Positions 43,177-54,286 of a DNA stretch of 64,000 nt are shown in pieces. A model generated the notes under the pieces. The model was not told the DNA's origin. It saw only the letters and a program-made list of their open reading frames with translations, and made no database searches. The stretch lies in contig JAIEUA010000011.1 of assembly GCA_019744815.1 (NCBI GenBank), positions 62,001 through 126,000 on the forward strand, given 5' to 3'. The DNA is from Phycisphaerales bacterium (lineage in GTDB: Bacteria; Planctomycetota; Phycisphaerae; Phycisphaerales; UBA1924). Within the stretch, counting starts at the first letter, position 1. Each line of letters opens with the position of its first letter. The position numbers were made by a program, and so were the translations under genes.

Positions 43177-44247
43177 TCAGGTCGATCCCTTGGCGAGTTT
43201 CTCGAGCTTGCTCGCCCATTCCGCCCGCTCGCGCGAGTTGTCGGAGACGAGGGCTCCGTCGGCCGCGTTGACGCTCGTGCCGGCGAGGAGGCGCTGGAGG
43301 GCTTCGATCTCCAGACGCGAGAGCTGCATGGCACCGAGGTCGTAGTCGCGCCAGGCCTCGATGGTGAAGGGGGCGAGCGGCTCGATCAGCTTCAGCATCG
43401 CCTCGGCGAAGGCCCGGATCTCGGCCTGAGCGTGCGAGTCGATCCGCAAGCTCAGGAATCGCAGCGTGTTGTGCAGGTCGCACTTCCAGTACCACTCGGT
43501 GTACATGTTCACCGGCAGACCGATGCGGGCCATCTCGCGGCTGACGCCCTGCTCGGTGAGCGACAGATACCGCTGATAGAAGCCCTCGACGTCGTCGAGG
43601 TACTTCACGAAATCCTGGGCGGTCTTGAGTTCCTGGGCATCGTCATGAACCCGGAAGAGCTCCTCGCCGCCCTGGCGGTTGGCGGTGCTCTGCTTGCGGA
43701 CCTGATCGAGGTTCGGGGTGTAGAAGCGGTCGGGCAAGATCGAGTAGCGGGCGGAGTACTCGTTGACGTTGGCGGTGCGGTGGCGGATCCACTGGCGGGC
43801 CACGAAGATGGGCATGCAGACGTGGAACTTGAGTTCCACCATCTCAAACGGCGTGGTGTGCCGGTGGCGGAGCAAGTACCGAATGAGGCCGCGGTCTTCG
43901 TTCACCTTTTTGGTGCCGTGGCCGTAGGACACGCGGGCGGCCTGGACGATGGCGGCATCCGCGGTCTGTCCCTGCGGCACCAGCCTGGGCATGCAATCGA
44001 CGAGGGCGATAAATCCGTGGTCGAGAACGTTGATCTGGGCGCGGGAAGCGCCGCCCATCACATCGATCATCGGGACGTCCGGCAGCGTTCGCGCGATTCC
44101 GTCGGATCCGATCCCCCCACTCCCGGGCTGGCCCCCGGCAGGCTTGGTCTCGGTGATCTGTGGGGCCTCAGACGCACGCGTGGGAGACCCGTCGTGGGAG
44201 AGGTTGATTCCGTTCCGCTGGGACGATGAGAGGGATGGCTCCGCCAT
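43177..44247 (-). CDS. thyX: Flavin-dependent thymidylate synthase
   Basis: ATG 44247 gives 356 residues, longer than typical ThyX (about 220-300) because of an 80-residue Ser/Gly/Pro-rich leader; an internal start near 'MIDVMGG' is possible. The signature 'RHRTANVNEYSAR' fits the RHRx7S motif. 'RHRHTTPFEMVELKF' and 'YTEWYWKCDLHNTLRFLSLR' are also typical. It makes dTMP from dUMP using FAD, NADPH and methylene-THF. It stands alone on the minus strand. Confidence 0.92.
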   Translation of the reverse strand: MAEPSLSSSQRNGINLSHDGSPTRASEAPQITETKPAGGQPGSGGIGSDGIARTLPDVPMIDVMGGASRAQINVLDHGFIALVDCMPRLVPQGQTADAAIVQAARVSYGHGTKKVNEDRGLIRYLLRHRHTTPFEMVELKFHVCMPIFVARQWIRHRTANVNEYSARYSILPDRFYTPNLDQVRKQSTANRQGGEELFRVHDDAQELKTAQDFVKYLDDVEGFYQRYLSLTEQGVSREMARIGLPVNMYTEWYWKCDLHNTLRFLSLRIDSHAQAEIRAFAEAMLKLIEPLAPFTIEAWRDYDLGAMQLSRLEIEALQRLLAGTSVNAADGALVSDNSRERAEWASKLEKLAKGST

Positions 44248-44351
44248 GCTCGCAGGATAGCGAAGGCCGAGGCGTGACCGGCGCAAACGACAGGCAGAAT
44301 CGCAGGGTTCGACGGAGCGACCGGGCGCCGGAAGGGGCGGTCGAGCCGGAG

Positions 44352-46193
44352 CTAGTTCGCCCCGGCGACCGGGTTGGCCCGACGGGGGAAGTAGATCAAG
44401 TCGCAGGGAGCATCGAACGTGCCACGGTGGTCGATGTTGCGAACGCGGCTGGCGTCGGCGTCGGTGCTTGGGAACCGGCCGGCGTCGTCTCGACGGTCGG
44501 CTCCGATGGAGTAGAGGATGAAGGAGTTTGCCGTGCGGCGGTAGCGCAGGGGCATGCCGTCGACGGGATCGGCTGGGATCTCTGGCAAGAACCTGGGGAC
44601 CAGCGAGTCGAGCGTCTCGGGGTAGGTGCCTTGGGCGCGGCGGAAGGACTCGGCGGCGAGAGCTACCAGCACGGCGTCGCGCTGGGCGACGGCCTCCAAT
44701 GCCTTGACTCGGGTGCGTTCGAACGCGGGTGCCAGAATGGAGATCAGTGCGTAACGGATCGTCGTGAGCTTGCCCTCGGTGAGCTCCAGGAAGTACCGAT
44801 CCGCCGAAGGCTCGGACGACTTCCACAGAGGCCTTCGCAGACCAGCCTCGGCACGAGCGAACAGGGATTCGAACGCGTTGGTCATCTCGCGTCGCCCCGC
44901 GACGAGCGGGCTGGCAAGGGCCACCGCGATCTGAGATTCCCTGTTCTGGGTGACCATGGCGAGCTTGTTGTAGTACTCCACGCCGGCGGCGGTGAGGCGT
45001 CCGTCGCCTTGGCCGTCGTCGGTGTAGAGGCGCTGGATGGCGTCGCGGTACCCGATGCGTTCGCCTTGGAGGCTGATGAGGTCGGCGGGGCCGCCCAGCG
45101 CGGCGAGGCGGTGGGCGAGGTCGGTGAGCTGCTCGTCGCTGAGGATCGCGGGAGCGTGCTCAAGCACGTCCATTGTCAAATCGGTGACGAGCCGGACGAC
45201 TGCGACCGAGACGAGGCAGGAGATGAGGGTGTCGGGCGAACGGTTCTGACGGGCGATAGAAAGGATGGACACGAGGTCGCGGTGCACGCGAGCTCCATCG
45301 CCTTTGGAAGCGCCGACCAGGGCGTCGTCGCGGAGCAGGCGTGCCGCGATCCGGATGTGCGGCAGATGGGGCAGCAGGATGAGGAAGGCCTCGGGATTCT
45401 GAGCGTCGGGCGGGAAGGCTTCTGCGGCGGCGGGCGTTCCGGGCGGGATCGACGGGGGATAGCCGAGGAGCATGGTGGACTTGGCGTCGAGCTCGGCGTC
45501 GTTATCGATGCCGACGACGATGCCCAGGCCTTGCTTCGACGCACCCCGATGAATGAGCTCGATCGACGCGGCGTTGCGGGATAGCACTGCTTCGGCCTGC
45601 GCGAGTGCTCCCGGCAGCACAGCCGGGTCGCTCCATGTTGCGGTTCCAAGGCGTTCGACCTCAGCCCGAGTGAGATCGAGACCGAGCACGGCCTTGCGAT
45701 AGAGCGGCCAAGCACGGTCGGCCTCGGCGAGCGCGTGGGCCTCGCGGTTGAGCTCATCCACCGGGCGGAAAGCGATGGTGGGCGTTCCGATGTAGAAGCG
45801 GACCGTGTGCACGGCGACGAAGGCGACCAAGACCAACAGCATCGCGGCGATGGCTTGACCGATGCGACGCTGCAGCTGCCACCACAGCGGGCGATTGCGG
45901 ATCTTGCCGCGGCGGATGAGCTTGGCGGCGGCCTTGATGTCGCCGAAGTTGGCGAGGAGTGTGTCGGGTGCTGTGCCCTGCGCGAGGCCGTCGTGAAAGT
46001 GGGCGGCGAGCTCGGCCTCGACGTCGGCGCGTTCGTGCTTCCAGAGGCGGGCACGCTTGCAGACGGCGGCGATGGCGTCACGCAGAGGCGCGGGGAGGTC
46101 GGCGAGGGAGGGAGACGTACGCGACGCGGAACCAGCGTCAGAGGCCTGTTTTGCAGCGTTCTCGGAGGTTATGGCGGAGTCGTTGGAGGACAT
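44352..46193 (-). CDS. Membrane protein downstream of PadR regulator
   Basis: ATG 46193 gives 613 residues. The N-terminal part is helical ('DVEAELAAHFHDGLAQG' resembles the DUF1700/HAAS-like regulatory region of PadR-linked proteins). One clear membrane helix follows ('AIAAMLLVLVAFVAVHTVRF'), and then a long exported or periplasmic region. 'TWSDPAVLPGALAQAEAVLS' and 'DPVDGMPLRYRRTANSFILY' are of unknown role. The tail 'GMPLRYRRTANSFILYSIG' resembles planctomycete domains with a pilin-like end. It lies 150 bp after padR on the same strand and is probably controlled by it. Confidence 0.68.
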   Translation of the reverse strand: MSSNDSAITSENAAKQASDAGSASRTSPSLADLPAPLRDAIAAVCKRARLWKHERADVEAELAAHFHDGLAQGTAPDTLLANFGDIKAAAKLIRRGKIRNRPLWWQLQRRIGQAIAAMLLVLVAFVAVHTVRFYIGTPTIAFRPVDELNREAHALAEADRAWPLYRKAVLGLDLTRAEVERLGTATWSDPAVLPGALAQAEAVLSRNAASIELIHRGASKQGLGIVVGIDNDAELDAKSTMLLGYPPSIPPGTPAAAEAFPPDAQNPEAFLILLPHLPHIRIAARLLRDDALVGASKGDGARVHRDLVSILSIARQNRSPDTLISCLVSVAVVRLVTDLTMDVLEHAPAILSDEQLTDLAHRLAALGGPADLISLQGERIGYRDAIQRLYTDDGQGDGRLTAAGVEYYNKLAMVTQNRESQIAVALASPLVAGRREMTNAFESLFARAEAGLRRPLWKSSEPSADRYFLELTEGKLTTIRYALISILAPAFERTRVKALEAVAQRDAVLVALAAESFRRAQGTYPETLDSLVPRFLPEIPADPVDGMPLRYRRTANSFILYSIGADRRDDAGRFPSTDADASRVRNIDHRGTFDAPCDLIYFPRRANPVAGAN

Positions 46194-46280
46194 GGTGGAA
46201 CTCCGTGAAGGTCCGTGGACTGGCGTGGGCGGACGCGATCGGGCGTTGAGTCTCGCAGCACCACGCCGTGGCTCGTGCCA

Positions 46281-46304
46281 CCAACCTTGGCTCGGCAAGG
46301 TTGG
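46281..46304. repeat. Hairpin between padR and the membrane gene
   Basis: CCAACCTT (46281-46288) and AAGGTTGG (46297-46304) form a perfect 8-bp stem with an 8-nt loop, 88 bp before the membrane protein start. It may attenuate or stabilise the transcript. Confidence 0.45.
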
Positions 46305-46343
46305 TGCGATCTGGATCTCGGGCTTCGGAACACCAATCTCTCC

Positions 46344-46808
46344 TTACTGAGGCTGGGGCAGAGGTCGAAGGCACGGTTCGGTCTCGGACGGACGTGGCAG
46401 CGCCAGCGTGGCGACGCCGAGGGCCTTCATGGCGCGGATGACGGCCTCCCACTGCTTGCTGTCGTCGGCGAGGCGCTTTTTGCCTTTGTCGGTCAGGCGG
46501 TAGTACTTGCGGTCGCGGCTGGCGGGTTTGGATTTGGAGCTCGTTTGAGCGTCGCGCTTTGCGGGCGCGCGATCGGCGTTCTTTGCCGCGTCGGCGTCGG
46601 TGGCTTCCTGCCAGTAGCCCTCGATAAAGCCCTGGGCCTCGAGGTTGTAGAGCATGGGGTAGAGGGTGGATTGGCCCATGGCAAGGGCACCCTCCGTGCG
46701 CTGGGTGATGGCCTCGACCAGCTCGTAGCCGTACATGTCGCGGCGGTTGAGCAGCTTGAGCACCGCGACCGGACCGGCCCCCCGCATCAGCTCGCGTTCG
46801 ATCTTCAT
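46344..46808 (-). CDS. PadR-family transcriptional regulator
   Basis: ATG 46808 gives 154 residues. The winged helix is typical of PadR: 'GAGPVAVLKLLNRRDMYGYE', 'ALAMGQSTLYPMLYNLEAQG', 'RKYYRLTDKGKKRLADD'. A low-complexity 30-residue linker interrupts the wing ('ADAAKNADRAPAKRDAQTSS'). PadR proteins repress neighbouring genes and dissociate on ligand binding. Here the likely target is its own promoter (palindrome at 46822-46842) and the downstream membrane protein gene. Confidence 0.88.
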   Translation of the reverse strand: MKIERELMRGAGPVAVLKLLNRRDMYGYELVEAITQRTEGALAMGQSTLYPMLYNLEAQGFIEGYWQEATDADAAKNADRAPAKRDAQTSSKSKPASRDRKYYRLTDKGKKRLADDSKQWEAVIRAMKALGVATLALPRPSETEPCLRPLPQPQ

Positions 46809-46821
46809 GGATGAGTCTCCC

Positions 46822-46842
46822 ATACTATGTGGTACATAGTAT
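46822..46842. promoter_or_regulatory. PadR operator candidate
   Basis: ATACTATGT-GGT-ACATAGTAT is a perfect inverted repeat with 9-bp arms, 13 bp upstream of the padR start. It contains ATGT...ACAT, the known PadR half-site pair. It is AT-rich in a GC-rich region and probably overlaps the promoter. Confidence 0.75.
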
Positions 46843-46886
46843 ATCGTGCGAGGGGACGGGGAGGTTCCTAAAAAGCCGAAGATCAT

Positions 46887-47195
46887 CTTGAGGACCGGGG
46901 CAAAACGCAGATTGGGCGGCGGGCGGCGTCAGGGTGCGAGGGCGAATGGAACGGGATGCCTGGGGGTGCGGGGTCTCGCTGCTCCTCGACCGGAGGGCGC
47001 ACGAGTGTTGCCGGCAGATTCATCTGCCGGTCGAGGCATTTCATCACTCTGAACCAAGCACCGAAGGGGCGGCAGGGTGAAGCGTGAGATATCGCGTTCG
47101 TCCGCCCCTGCCGGGGCGAGAGGCTTTTGAGGGCGCTGACCGGCGGCTGAAGCCGCCGGCAACGGTCGTGCACCCTCCGGGCGGAAGGCGGCCAG
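46887..47195. other. Intergenic region with repeats
   Basis: About 300 bp before padR on its upstream side. It contains the hairpin CCGGCAGA-TTCA-TCTGCCGG (47011-47030), flanked by CTCGACCGG/CCGGTCGAG arms, and one 86-bp dispersed repeat (47101-47186). No gene supported. Confidence 0.5.
47101..47186. repeat. 86-bp dispersed hairpin-rich repeat, copy 1
   Basis: It contains CGCCCC/GGGGCG, CCGGCGGC-TGAA-GCCGCCGG and CCCTCCGGGCG stems. It is about 90 percent identical by eye to 48167-48252 in the same orientation, and neither copy has coding support. Confidence 0.75.
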
Positions 47196-47591
47196 CTATC
47201 GAATCGCCACCCACGCGATGACGATCAGATTCGCGAGAGCGAAGGGGGCCAGCATCATGGTGGTGAACGCACCCAGACCGACTGCGACTCGCGCCATCTT
47301 GCTGGTCCAGAATCGACGCCCCGCGGAGACGGAGGCGACATGAGCTGCGATGAGCAAGGCGGCGATAATCTGGATCAACGGGAAGAGCAGCATCAGGAGC
47401 GGGTAGTTGATGATGATCAGGCTATGAACGAATGCCACCAGAGCGACGAACGCCACGACTTCGGCAAAGGCGAACCTTTCGGTGGTTCGGAGGCTCTGGA
47501 GTGACACCGGCGGCAGAGCGCAGGCACACTCCGGGCATGGGTTGCCTTGAAGAACGCCGGTCATCGAATAGCCGCATCGGCGGCAATTCAC
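47196..47591 (-). CDS. Small zinc-ribbon membrane protein
   Basis: This 131-residue protein has an N-terminal zinc ribbon ('CRRCGYSM...CPECACALP'). Three to four hydrophobic segments follow ('VVAFVALVAFVHSLIIINY', 'LLMLLFPLIQIIAALLIAAH', 'MMLAPFALANLIVIAWVAI'). This combination is common in planctomycetes. It overlaps the next gene by 4 bp (47588-47591), so the two are coupled. Function unknown. Confidence 0.72.
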   Translation of the reverse strand: MNCRRCGYSMTGVLQGNPCPECACALPPVSLQSLRTTERFAFAEVVAFVALVAFVHSLIIINYPLLMLLFPLIQIIAALLIAAHVASVSAGRRFWTSKMARVAVGLGAFTTMMLAPFALANLIVIAWVAIR

Positions 47592-48121
47592 TTGGCACCT
47601 CGATACTCACGCACGACACGTCCCAACAACGGCGTAATCGGTCGCCCAAGCGCCTGGCTCGCGGCACTGGCCACCTTGATGAACTCCTGCCGATTCTCGG
47701 TGGGATCGATCCCGACGACCACATCTGGTGTCGCGTGGATCGCCGCGAGCAACTGATCGCGTTCCAAGTCAACGATGATGATGGTGGAAGGGTCCAGTCT
47801 CGCGACGTGAAACTCCTCGCGTTTGAGCACGGTGTCGTAACTGGTTGCCCCTATGCCGCCGTCGGCTAGGAGCGTGCCGCTGCGGAAATGCCACGACAGC
47901 GACACCATGACATCGGCATCGTCCTTCAGAATCCGGACAGACTCTCCGGATGGGAGACGAAAGGTCAAGAGCGGCCAAGGCTTGTTCACTGCGTCGACGA
48001 ACGGGTTGCGTAGCAAGATGATGGCAACGCATGCGGCGGCGGCCGCGGCCCACCACACGAAGATCGGATTCGACCATGCCTTGGGTAGAGCGACTGAGTT
48101 GTCGCTCATTTCGTAGGACAT
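47588..48121 (-). CDS. Single-pass membrane protein with extracytoplasmic domain
   Basis: ATG 48121 gives 177 residues; ATG 48109 is an alternative. One membrane helix lies near the N-terminus ('VWWAAAAAACVAIILL'). A domain with 'STIIIVDLERDQLLAAIHAT' and 'DVVVGIDPTENRQEFIKVA' follows, suggesting an alpha/beta fold such as a biopolymer transport (ExbD-like) domain. This is tentative. The frame extends upstream through repeat copy 2, which is not likely coding. Confidence 0.6.
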   Translation of the reverse strand: MSYEMSDNSVALPKAWSNPIFVWWAAAAAACVAIILLRNPFVDAVNKPWPLLTFRLPSGESVRILKDDADVMVSLSWHFRSGTLLADGGIGATSYDTVLKREEFHVARLDPSTIIIVDLERDQLLAAIHATPDVVVGIDPTENRQEFIKVASAASQALGRPITPLLGRVVREYRGAK

Positions 48122-48166
48122 GGGCAACCCTACGCGTTGGACATCCGTGACGTTCGCGCCGATTCT

Positions 48167-48252
48167 TCCGCCCCTGCCGGGGCGGGGAGATGTTGAGGGC
48201 CAAGACCGGCGGCTGAAGCCGCCGGCAACGGTCGTGCGCCCTCCGGGCGAAA
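48167..48252. repeat. 86-bp dispersed hairpin-rich repeat, copy 2
   Basis: Same orientation and length as 47101-47186, with differences mainly in the first third. It lies between the mutase gene and the small membrane protein gene. The central CCGGCGGC-TGAA-GCCGCCGG stem is identical in both. Confidence 0.75.
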
Positions 48253-48317
48253 GACATTGACGCCAGACGGGCTCGCTCACGCCCTCGTTGAAGTCCGAGG
48301 CGCGAGCGCGACGGGGT

Positions 48318-50141
<1,824 letters not shown>

Positions 50142-50186
50142 GGGGTGGCTCTGGAAAGTGCGGGGATTGTAGGGAAAGAAGTGTCT

Positions 50187-52388
50187 TCAGGGCCCTTCCG
50201 CGTTTTGGTCTGCTCGGAATGGACTGGGAGGTGTTGAGGACCCAATGTTGGACCGTTCGTACCACAGGGAGGTGCCCTCGCGGCCGATGTTGAGCATGAC
50301 CATTGGAACGGTGCCCGAACTTGCGTTGAGGAGACGGAACGGGATCCAGTTCCGCGTCGTCATATCCATTCCGCCGCGGATCTCTGTCGTGGGGGCATAG
50401 AGAAGAAAGGGGAGCGGATCGACGAAAGCACGTCGAGCGAGGAAGGAGTCGGTGGAGATGAGGCGCCCGGCGAGAGGTAGCAGCGGGCGATACTCGATCT
50501 CGCCAGCCATAAAGGGGTTCTCCAGGTCGGACGGTGCCAAACGTGAACGCACGGCATCGAGAGACGCGGGGTACGCACCGGTCGTGACAAACTCGCGCTG
50601 AATCTCGATGAGCACACGAAGCGAGCGATACGCGAGACGCTGCTGATCCGATATCTCAAGCAGCCTTTCGCCGGTCTGGTCTGGCACCTGCTTGTTGACG
50701 AATAGAAGGTCACTCGGCCGAGCCCAGCACTGCGGACGCATCGGTGGGGAGGCTTTGATGCGGCCTGAAGTCCCTGCCGCCGCCGCGTCGAACGCTCGGC
50801 AGTTTTCCCAGAAGGAGCCCAGGCGGCCGTCCACTCGTTGGTTGCCCCACCCCCAGTTCGGCGGGTTCACGAACTCATCCACCGGTTTCGACCATCGCTC
50901 CCATCGCACACGCGACGGATCGGAGAAGAACCACTGCATGAGATCGATGTGCGCCAGCCTCTCGACTTCTATTGCATCGAGGAAGCGCTGAGCCTGGGGC
51001 TCCTCGGCCGCGCACTCGCTGGCGATCTTGATGAGCTGCGGACTCGGGCTCCGCATCAGATCGTCGCGGATCTGCTCCAGGAGCACGGCATCCACGCCCG
51101 ACTCGACGTACACATGGATCACAGTCGGGATGAGCCGGATCGAATCTCGAAGAAGGCGGAGCTCGCGGGCCACCTCGGCGTAGTCGTCCCAGCGGCCGTC
51201 CCGCGCCGCGGCGGACATGAGCGAGGCACACAGACTGGCAAACTTGCGAACATCGGTGCTCTTGAAGCCGAAGTCCATGCTGGCACCCAACAGTGGCTGG
51301 TCGGGATCGACCGTGGGAAGAGCGCTGACCGAGGGTCGATTCACGGCGGTCCATGGGCTGAGAATCGCGCGGATGTCGGAAGCGTCGCGCACCGTTGCGC
51401 GGATGATCGATCGCCCTCTTAGAGCCGCGGACTTGATATCCTCGCTCAGGTTTTGGGTGCCGGGAACAGCTCCTTCGCCTCCCTGATTCCAAGCGGGATC
51501 GAGGTACTCCAAGGAAGTAGTCGCGTTGCTTCCGCTCTCGAGTCGTTCGAGCCGCGCGGCCGCGGCCTGGTCGAAGGCCGCGAGGGATTGTCGCATCGCC
51601 GCCCAAACCTGGTCGCCACCGTCGGAGTGAGACTTGGCGTCGGCGAGCAGCTTGAAGAACGCAGCGCGAGGGCTGGGCGCGTTCCGAGCGGCATGGGCTT
51701 GGTATTGCAGGAACGCCTCGTACGCGCTCCAGAGAAGGAGGGGCCCGCCGAAGCTGATCGCGAGCATGGAAATCGCGACACGGCGGGCCAGCCGCTTCCG
51801 GCGCGGCGTCCAGAACGGCGGGCGATCGAAGATGCCTCCTGATCGGGGCGCGAACTTCGCTCGCCCGGCCTCGTCCAGCACGAGCTCGCCCAGCGACTGA
51901 TCCACGATCGTTGTAAGCCCGCACTCCGGGCACGCTACCCGCAGGTCGGCACCGACGGGAAGCCCGATCAAGGAATACCGGCACGCGGAGCAGACGCCTC
52001 GGTCCCGGAGCAGATGGTGAATTCGGCGGCGGAGGATCCAGTCGCGGATGACGAGCACGACGAGCGGGCTGAGGGAGACGCCGCCGATCCACGCGGCAAA
52101 GGTGGTTGGAATCGCGAGCCACGCGGGGCGGAAGGTCCTGTCCCAGTCGTAGGTGAACTCCGTCAGCGCCCAGAGGACGCCAAGGAGCGAGGATGCCCCG
52201 ATCAAAAAGAGCGCGACGCCGCGGATGATCGCACCCCATCCGAATGCCGTCGCGGCACGCACAAACCGAGCGCACTGCTCATCCGAGAACTGATCCAGTT
52301 CCTTAAACGCCCGCCAGATCTTGCGGCCGGGGATTCGCATGTGAACAGATACTCCCGCGGGGACGGCGGAGTTTCCTGCGATTGCCAC
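50187..52388 (-). CDS. Large planctomycete-type membrane protein with zinc ribbon
   Basis: The first start at 52388 gives 733 residues; ATG 52340 ('MRIPGRKIWRAFKELDQF') is an alternative. Membrane segments lie near residues 35-60, 75-115 and 205-225. Between them a zinc ribbon 'CSACRYSLIGL...CPECGL' (about 137-160) is inserted. The remaining 500 residues are exported or periplasmic, with 'LLEISDQQRLAYRSLRVLIE' and no known catalytic motif. Layout is shared with the protein at 44352-46193 (long soluble part ending near 'P..LLYAPTTEI'). Confidence 0.65.
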   Translation of the reverse strand: MAIAGNSAVPAGVSVHMRIPGRKIWRAFKELDQFSDEQCARFVRAATAFGWGAIIRGVALFLIGASSLLGVLWALTEFTYDWDRTFRPAWLAIPTTFAAWIGGVSLSPLVVLVIRDWILRRRIHHLLRDRGVCSACRYSLIGLPVGADLRVACPECGLTTIVDQSLGELVLDEAGRAKFAPRSGGIFDRPPFWTPRRKRLARRVAISMLAISFGGPLLLWSAYEAFLQYQAHAARNAPSPRAAFFKLLADAKSHSDGGDQVWAAMRQSLAAFDQAAAARLERLESGSNATTSLEYLDPAWNQGGEGAVPGTQNLSEDIKSAALRGRSIIRATVRDASDIRAILSPWTAVNRPSVSALPTVDPDQPLLGASMDFGFKSTDVRKFASLCASLMSAAARDGRWDDYAEVARELRLLRDSIRLIPTVIHVYVESGVDAVLLEQIRDDLMRSPSPQLIKIASECAAEEPQAQRFLDAIEVERLAHIDLMQWFFSDPSRVRWERWSKPVDEFVNPPNWGWGNQRVDGRLGSFWENCRAFDAAAAGTSGRIKASPPMRPQCWARPSDLLFVNKQVPDQTGERLLEISDQQRLAYRSLRVLIEIQREFVTTGAYPASLDAVRSRLAPSDLENPFMAGEIEYRPLLPLAGRLISTDSFLARRAFVDPLPFLLYAPTTEIRGGMDMTTRNWIPFRLLNASSGTVPMVMLNIGREGTSLWYERSNIGSSTPPSPFRADQNAEGP

Positions 52389-52445
52389 CGACCGCGAAGC
52401 TCTTTCAATGCGGCGGCGGCTCGAATCTGCTGGGCGCCGGGCGGA

Positions 52446-53093
52446 TCAGTCTTCGCCGCCGCCGCCCAGGCCGCCGGCGCCGAGTCGGAACGCGGACGCG
52501 ATAGCGAGGACGGCGAACAGGATGTCGAGCGGGCTCAGGGAGCGTTTGAAGGCTTCGGCTTCGATCGCCACCATCGCTTCGTCGAGCTTCGCGAGATGGT
52601 TCTCTTTGAGGTCCTTCTTGTAGGTGGTCTGCTGCGCAGGCTGCATCGCTCCCCAGCGGGCCTGAGCGTCGGTCCACACTTCTTTGGGGAAGTCGGCTTC
52701 TTCCTCAGCGTCTTCCTTGGTCTTGCCCTCGGGCCACTTCATGGGCTTGTTGGACTTCTCGAACTCCTCGACGACCTGCTCCGCGATGGCGACCAGGGCG
52801 ATCTCGTCGGTGACCTGGTAATCGCTGTGCATCTTGGCGCTGACTTGGCTGACGTAGATGTGGATGACGGCGAACTTGCCGCCGGCGATCGAAGCGATCG
52901 CGATGATGGCAGCGGCGGCACCGGTCAATGGCGACGCGTCGTCTCCGGCCATCGCGCCGGTGAGCAAGCCGACCAAGGCGCCGACGAGCCAGGCGATCCA
53001 GCCGATCTCGTATCCGGTGTAGTACGCGATCGCCGCCCAGACCGCGGCTCCGATGACGCCGCCGATCACCCCACCGATCACACCCTTGATCAT
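52446..53093 (-). CDS. Glycine-rich membrane protein
   Basis: This 215-residue protein begins with a repetitive 'IGGVIGGVIGAAVWAAIAYY' helix. Two or three more hydrophobic stretches follow ('IAWLVGALVGLLTGAMAG', 'AAAAIIAIASIAGGKFAVI'). A soluble charged middle follows ('EKSNKPMKWPEGKTKEDAEE'), and a glycine-rich end. Start ATG 53093. Function unknown; it is probably an inner-membrane protein. Confidence 0.62.
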   Translation of the reverse strand: MIKGVIGGVIGGVIGAAVWAAIAYYTGYEIGWIAWLVGALVGLLTGAMAGDDASPLTGAAAAIIAIASIAGGKFAVIHIYVSQVSAKMHSDYQVTDEIALVAIAEQVVEEFEKSNKPMKWPEGKTKEDAEEEADFPKEVWTDAQARWGAMQPAQQTTYKKDLKENHLAKLDEAMVAIEAEAFKRSLSPLDILFAVLAIASAFRLGAGGLGGGGED

Positions 53094-53248
53094 GTCCGAC
53101 CCTCACCTGACGTCGGCGGCACCCCATTGTCCCGCGGTACGTGGGAACAAGATACCAGATTGGGGGGATGACGCAAGCGGGCCGCTACGAAACAGTGGGA
53201 ACCAGTGGGCACGAGTGGGCACAAATGAGCAGGACTGGGGTCGCTGTC

Positions 53249-54199
53249 TTATCGAGCCGGGTCGGCACCGTCCAGCAAGGGAAGCGTGATGACAAAGTCC
53301 GTGCCGCGGCCCTGCTCGCTAAAGACCTCGATGCGGCCTTCGTGGGCCTCGATCAGGCGGCGCGACGTCGGCAAGCCAAGGCCCGTGCCGCCGGACTTGG
53401 TGGTGAAGTAGGGCGTGAAGATGCGGGGCAGGACGTCGGCGGCGATGCCCGGGCCGGTGTCGATGACGTGGATCTGGGCGATGCCGCGCTGGTCGGAGTC
53501 TCGGGTCGCGAGCGTCTTGATGATCAGCTCACGCGGGCGCGAAGAAGAGGACGGGTCGTCCCCTCCGCTGCTCGCGGCGGACATCGCCTGGGTCGCGTTG
53601 AGCATGAGGTTCAGCACGGCCTGCTTGATGTGCGAGACATCGACATGGGCACGCAGCGGCCCGGAAGACAGGTCCGTTCGCAGGCGCACCCCCGACTTCT
53701 CGGCCTGAGGCGCGAAGAAGTCGATCAGCTCCCCCACCGCCGTGTTGAGGTCGGCCTCGCGGCGATCGAGGCGCAGCTCGCCGGCAAACTCAAGGAAGTC
53801 GGTGAGGATGCCGCGGAGGCGTTCCACCTCGCGGCGGAGCGACTGCACGCGGCGGACGAGGCGGCCTTTCTCATCTCCCGCGATCGGAAGCTCCTCGATC
53901 GCTTCGCCCAGGAGCTGGGCGTTGAGGCCGACCGTCGAGAGTGGATTCTTGATCTCGTGGGCGAGGCCGCCGGTCATGGCGCCCAGTTCGGCCAAGCGTT
54001 CAGCACTCCTGGCCCGGCGTTCGGCGGCCTTGGATCGGCGGAGGTGACGCTTGATCAAGAGCGCGGAGCTGAGCGAGGCGAGGACGGCGCCGAGGACGAG
54101 GCCGATGATGAAGCCGAGCGAGACGAACACGGAGGAGCGTACGGCGAGAGAGTGAAGAAACGAAGGCCCCGTGCCTTCTGCCACCCGCGGGCCGCGCAC
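53249..54199 (-). CDS. Sensor histidine kinase
   Basis: A GTG start at 54199 gives 316 residues. One membrane helix near residues 25-50 ('VFVSLGFIIGLVLGAVLASL') anchors it. The H-box 'GLAHEIKNPL' contains the phospho-accepting histidine, the N-box is 'NLMLNATQAM', and the ATP lid is 'DTGPGIAADVLPRIFTPYFTTKSGGTG' in G1/F/G2 order. No sensor domain is visible, so the input may come from a partner. No response regulator gene is adjacent. Minus strand, downstream of the cold-shock gene. Confidence 0.85.
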   Translation of the reverse strand: MRGPRVAEGTGPSFLHSLAVRSSVFVSLGFIIGLVLGAVLASLSSALLIKRHLRRSKAAERRARSAERLAELGAMTGGLAHEIKNPLSTVGLNAQLLGEAIEELPIAGDEKGRLVRRVQSLRREVERLRGILTDFLEFAGELRLDRREADLNTAVGELIDFFAPQAEKSGVRLRTDLSSGPLRAHVDVSHIKQAVLNLMLNATQAMSAASSGGDDPSSSSRPRELIIKTLATRDSDQRGIAQIHVIDTGPGIAADVLPRIFTPYFTTKSGGTGLGLPTSRRLIEAHEGRIEVFSEQGRGTDFVITLPLLDGADPAR

Positions 54200-54286
54200 A
54201 CGGTGATCGCGCGTTCACGGATGATGAATGCACTCGGCGTCGGGGCGAGGACGCCCCGGCTCGCTGGTGGAGCGTGCTCTCGATGA

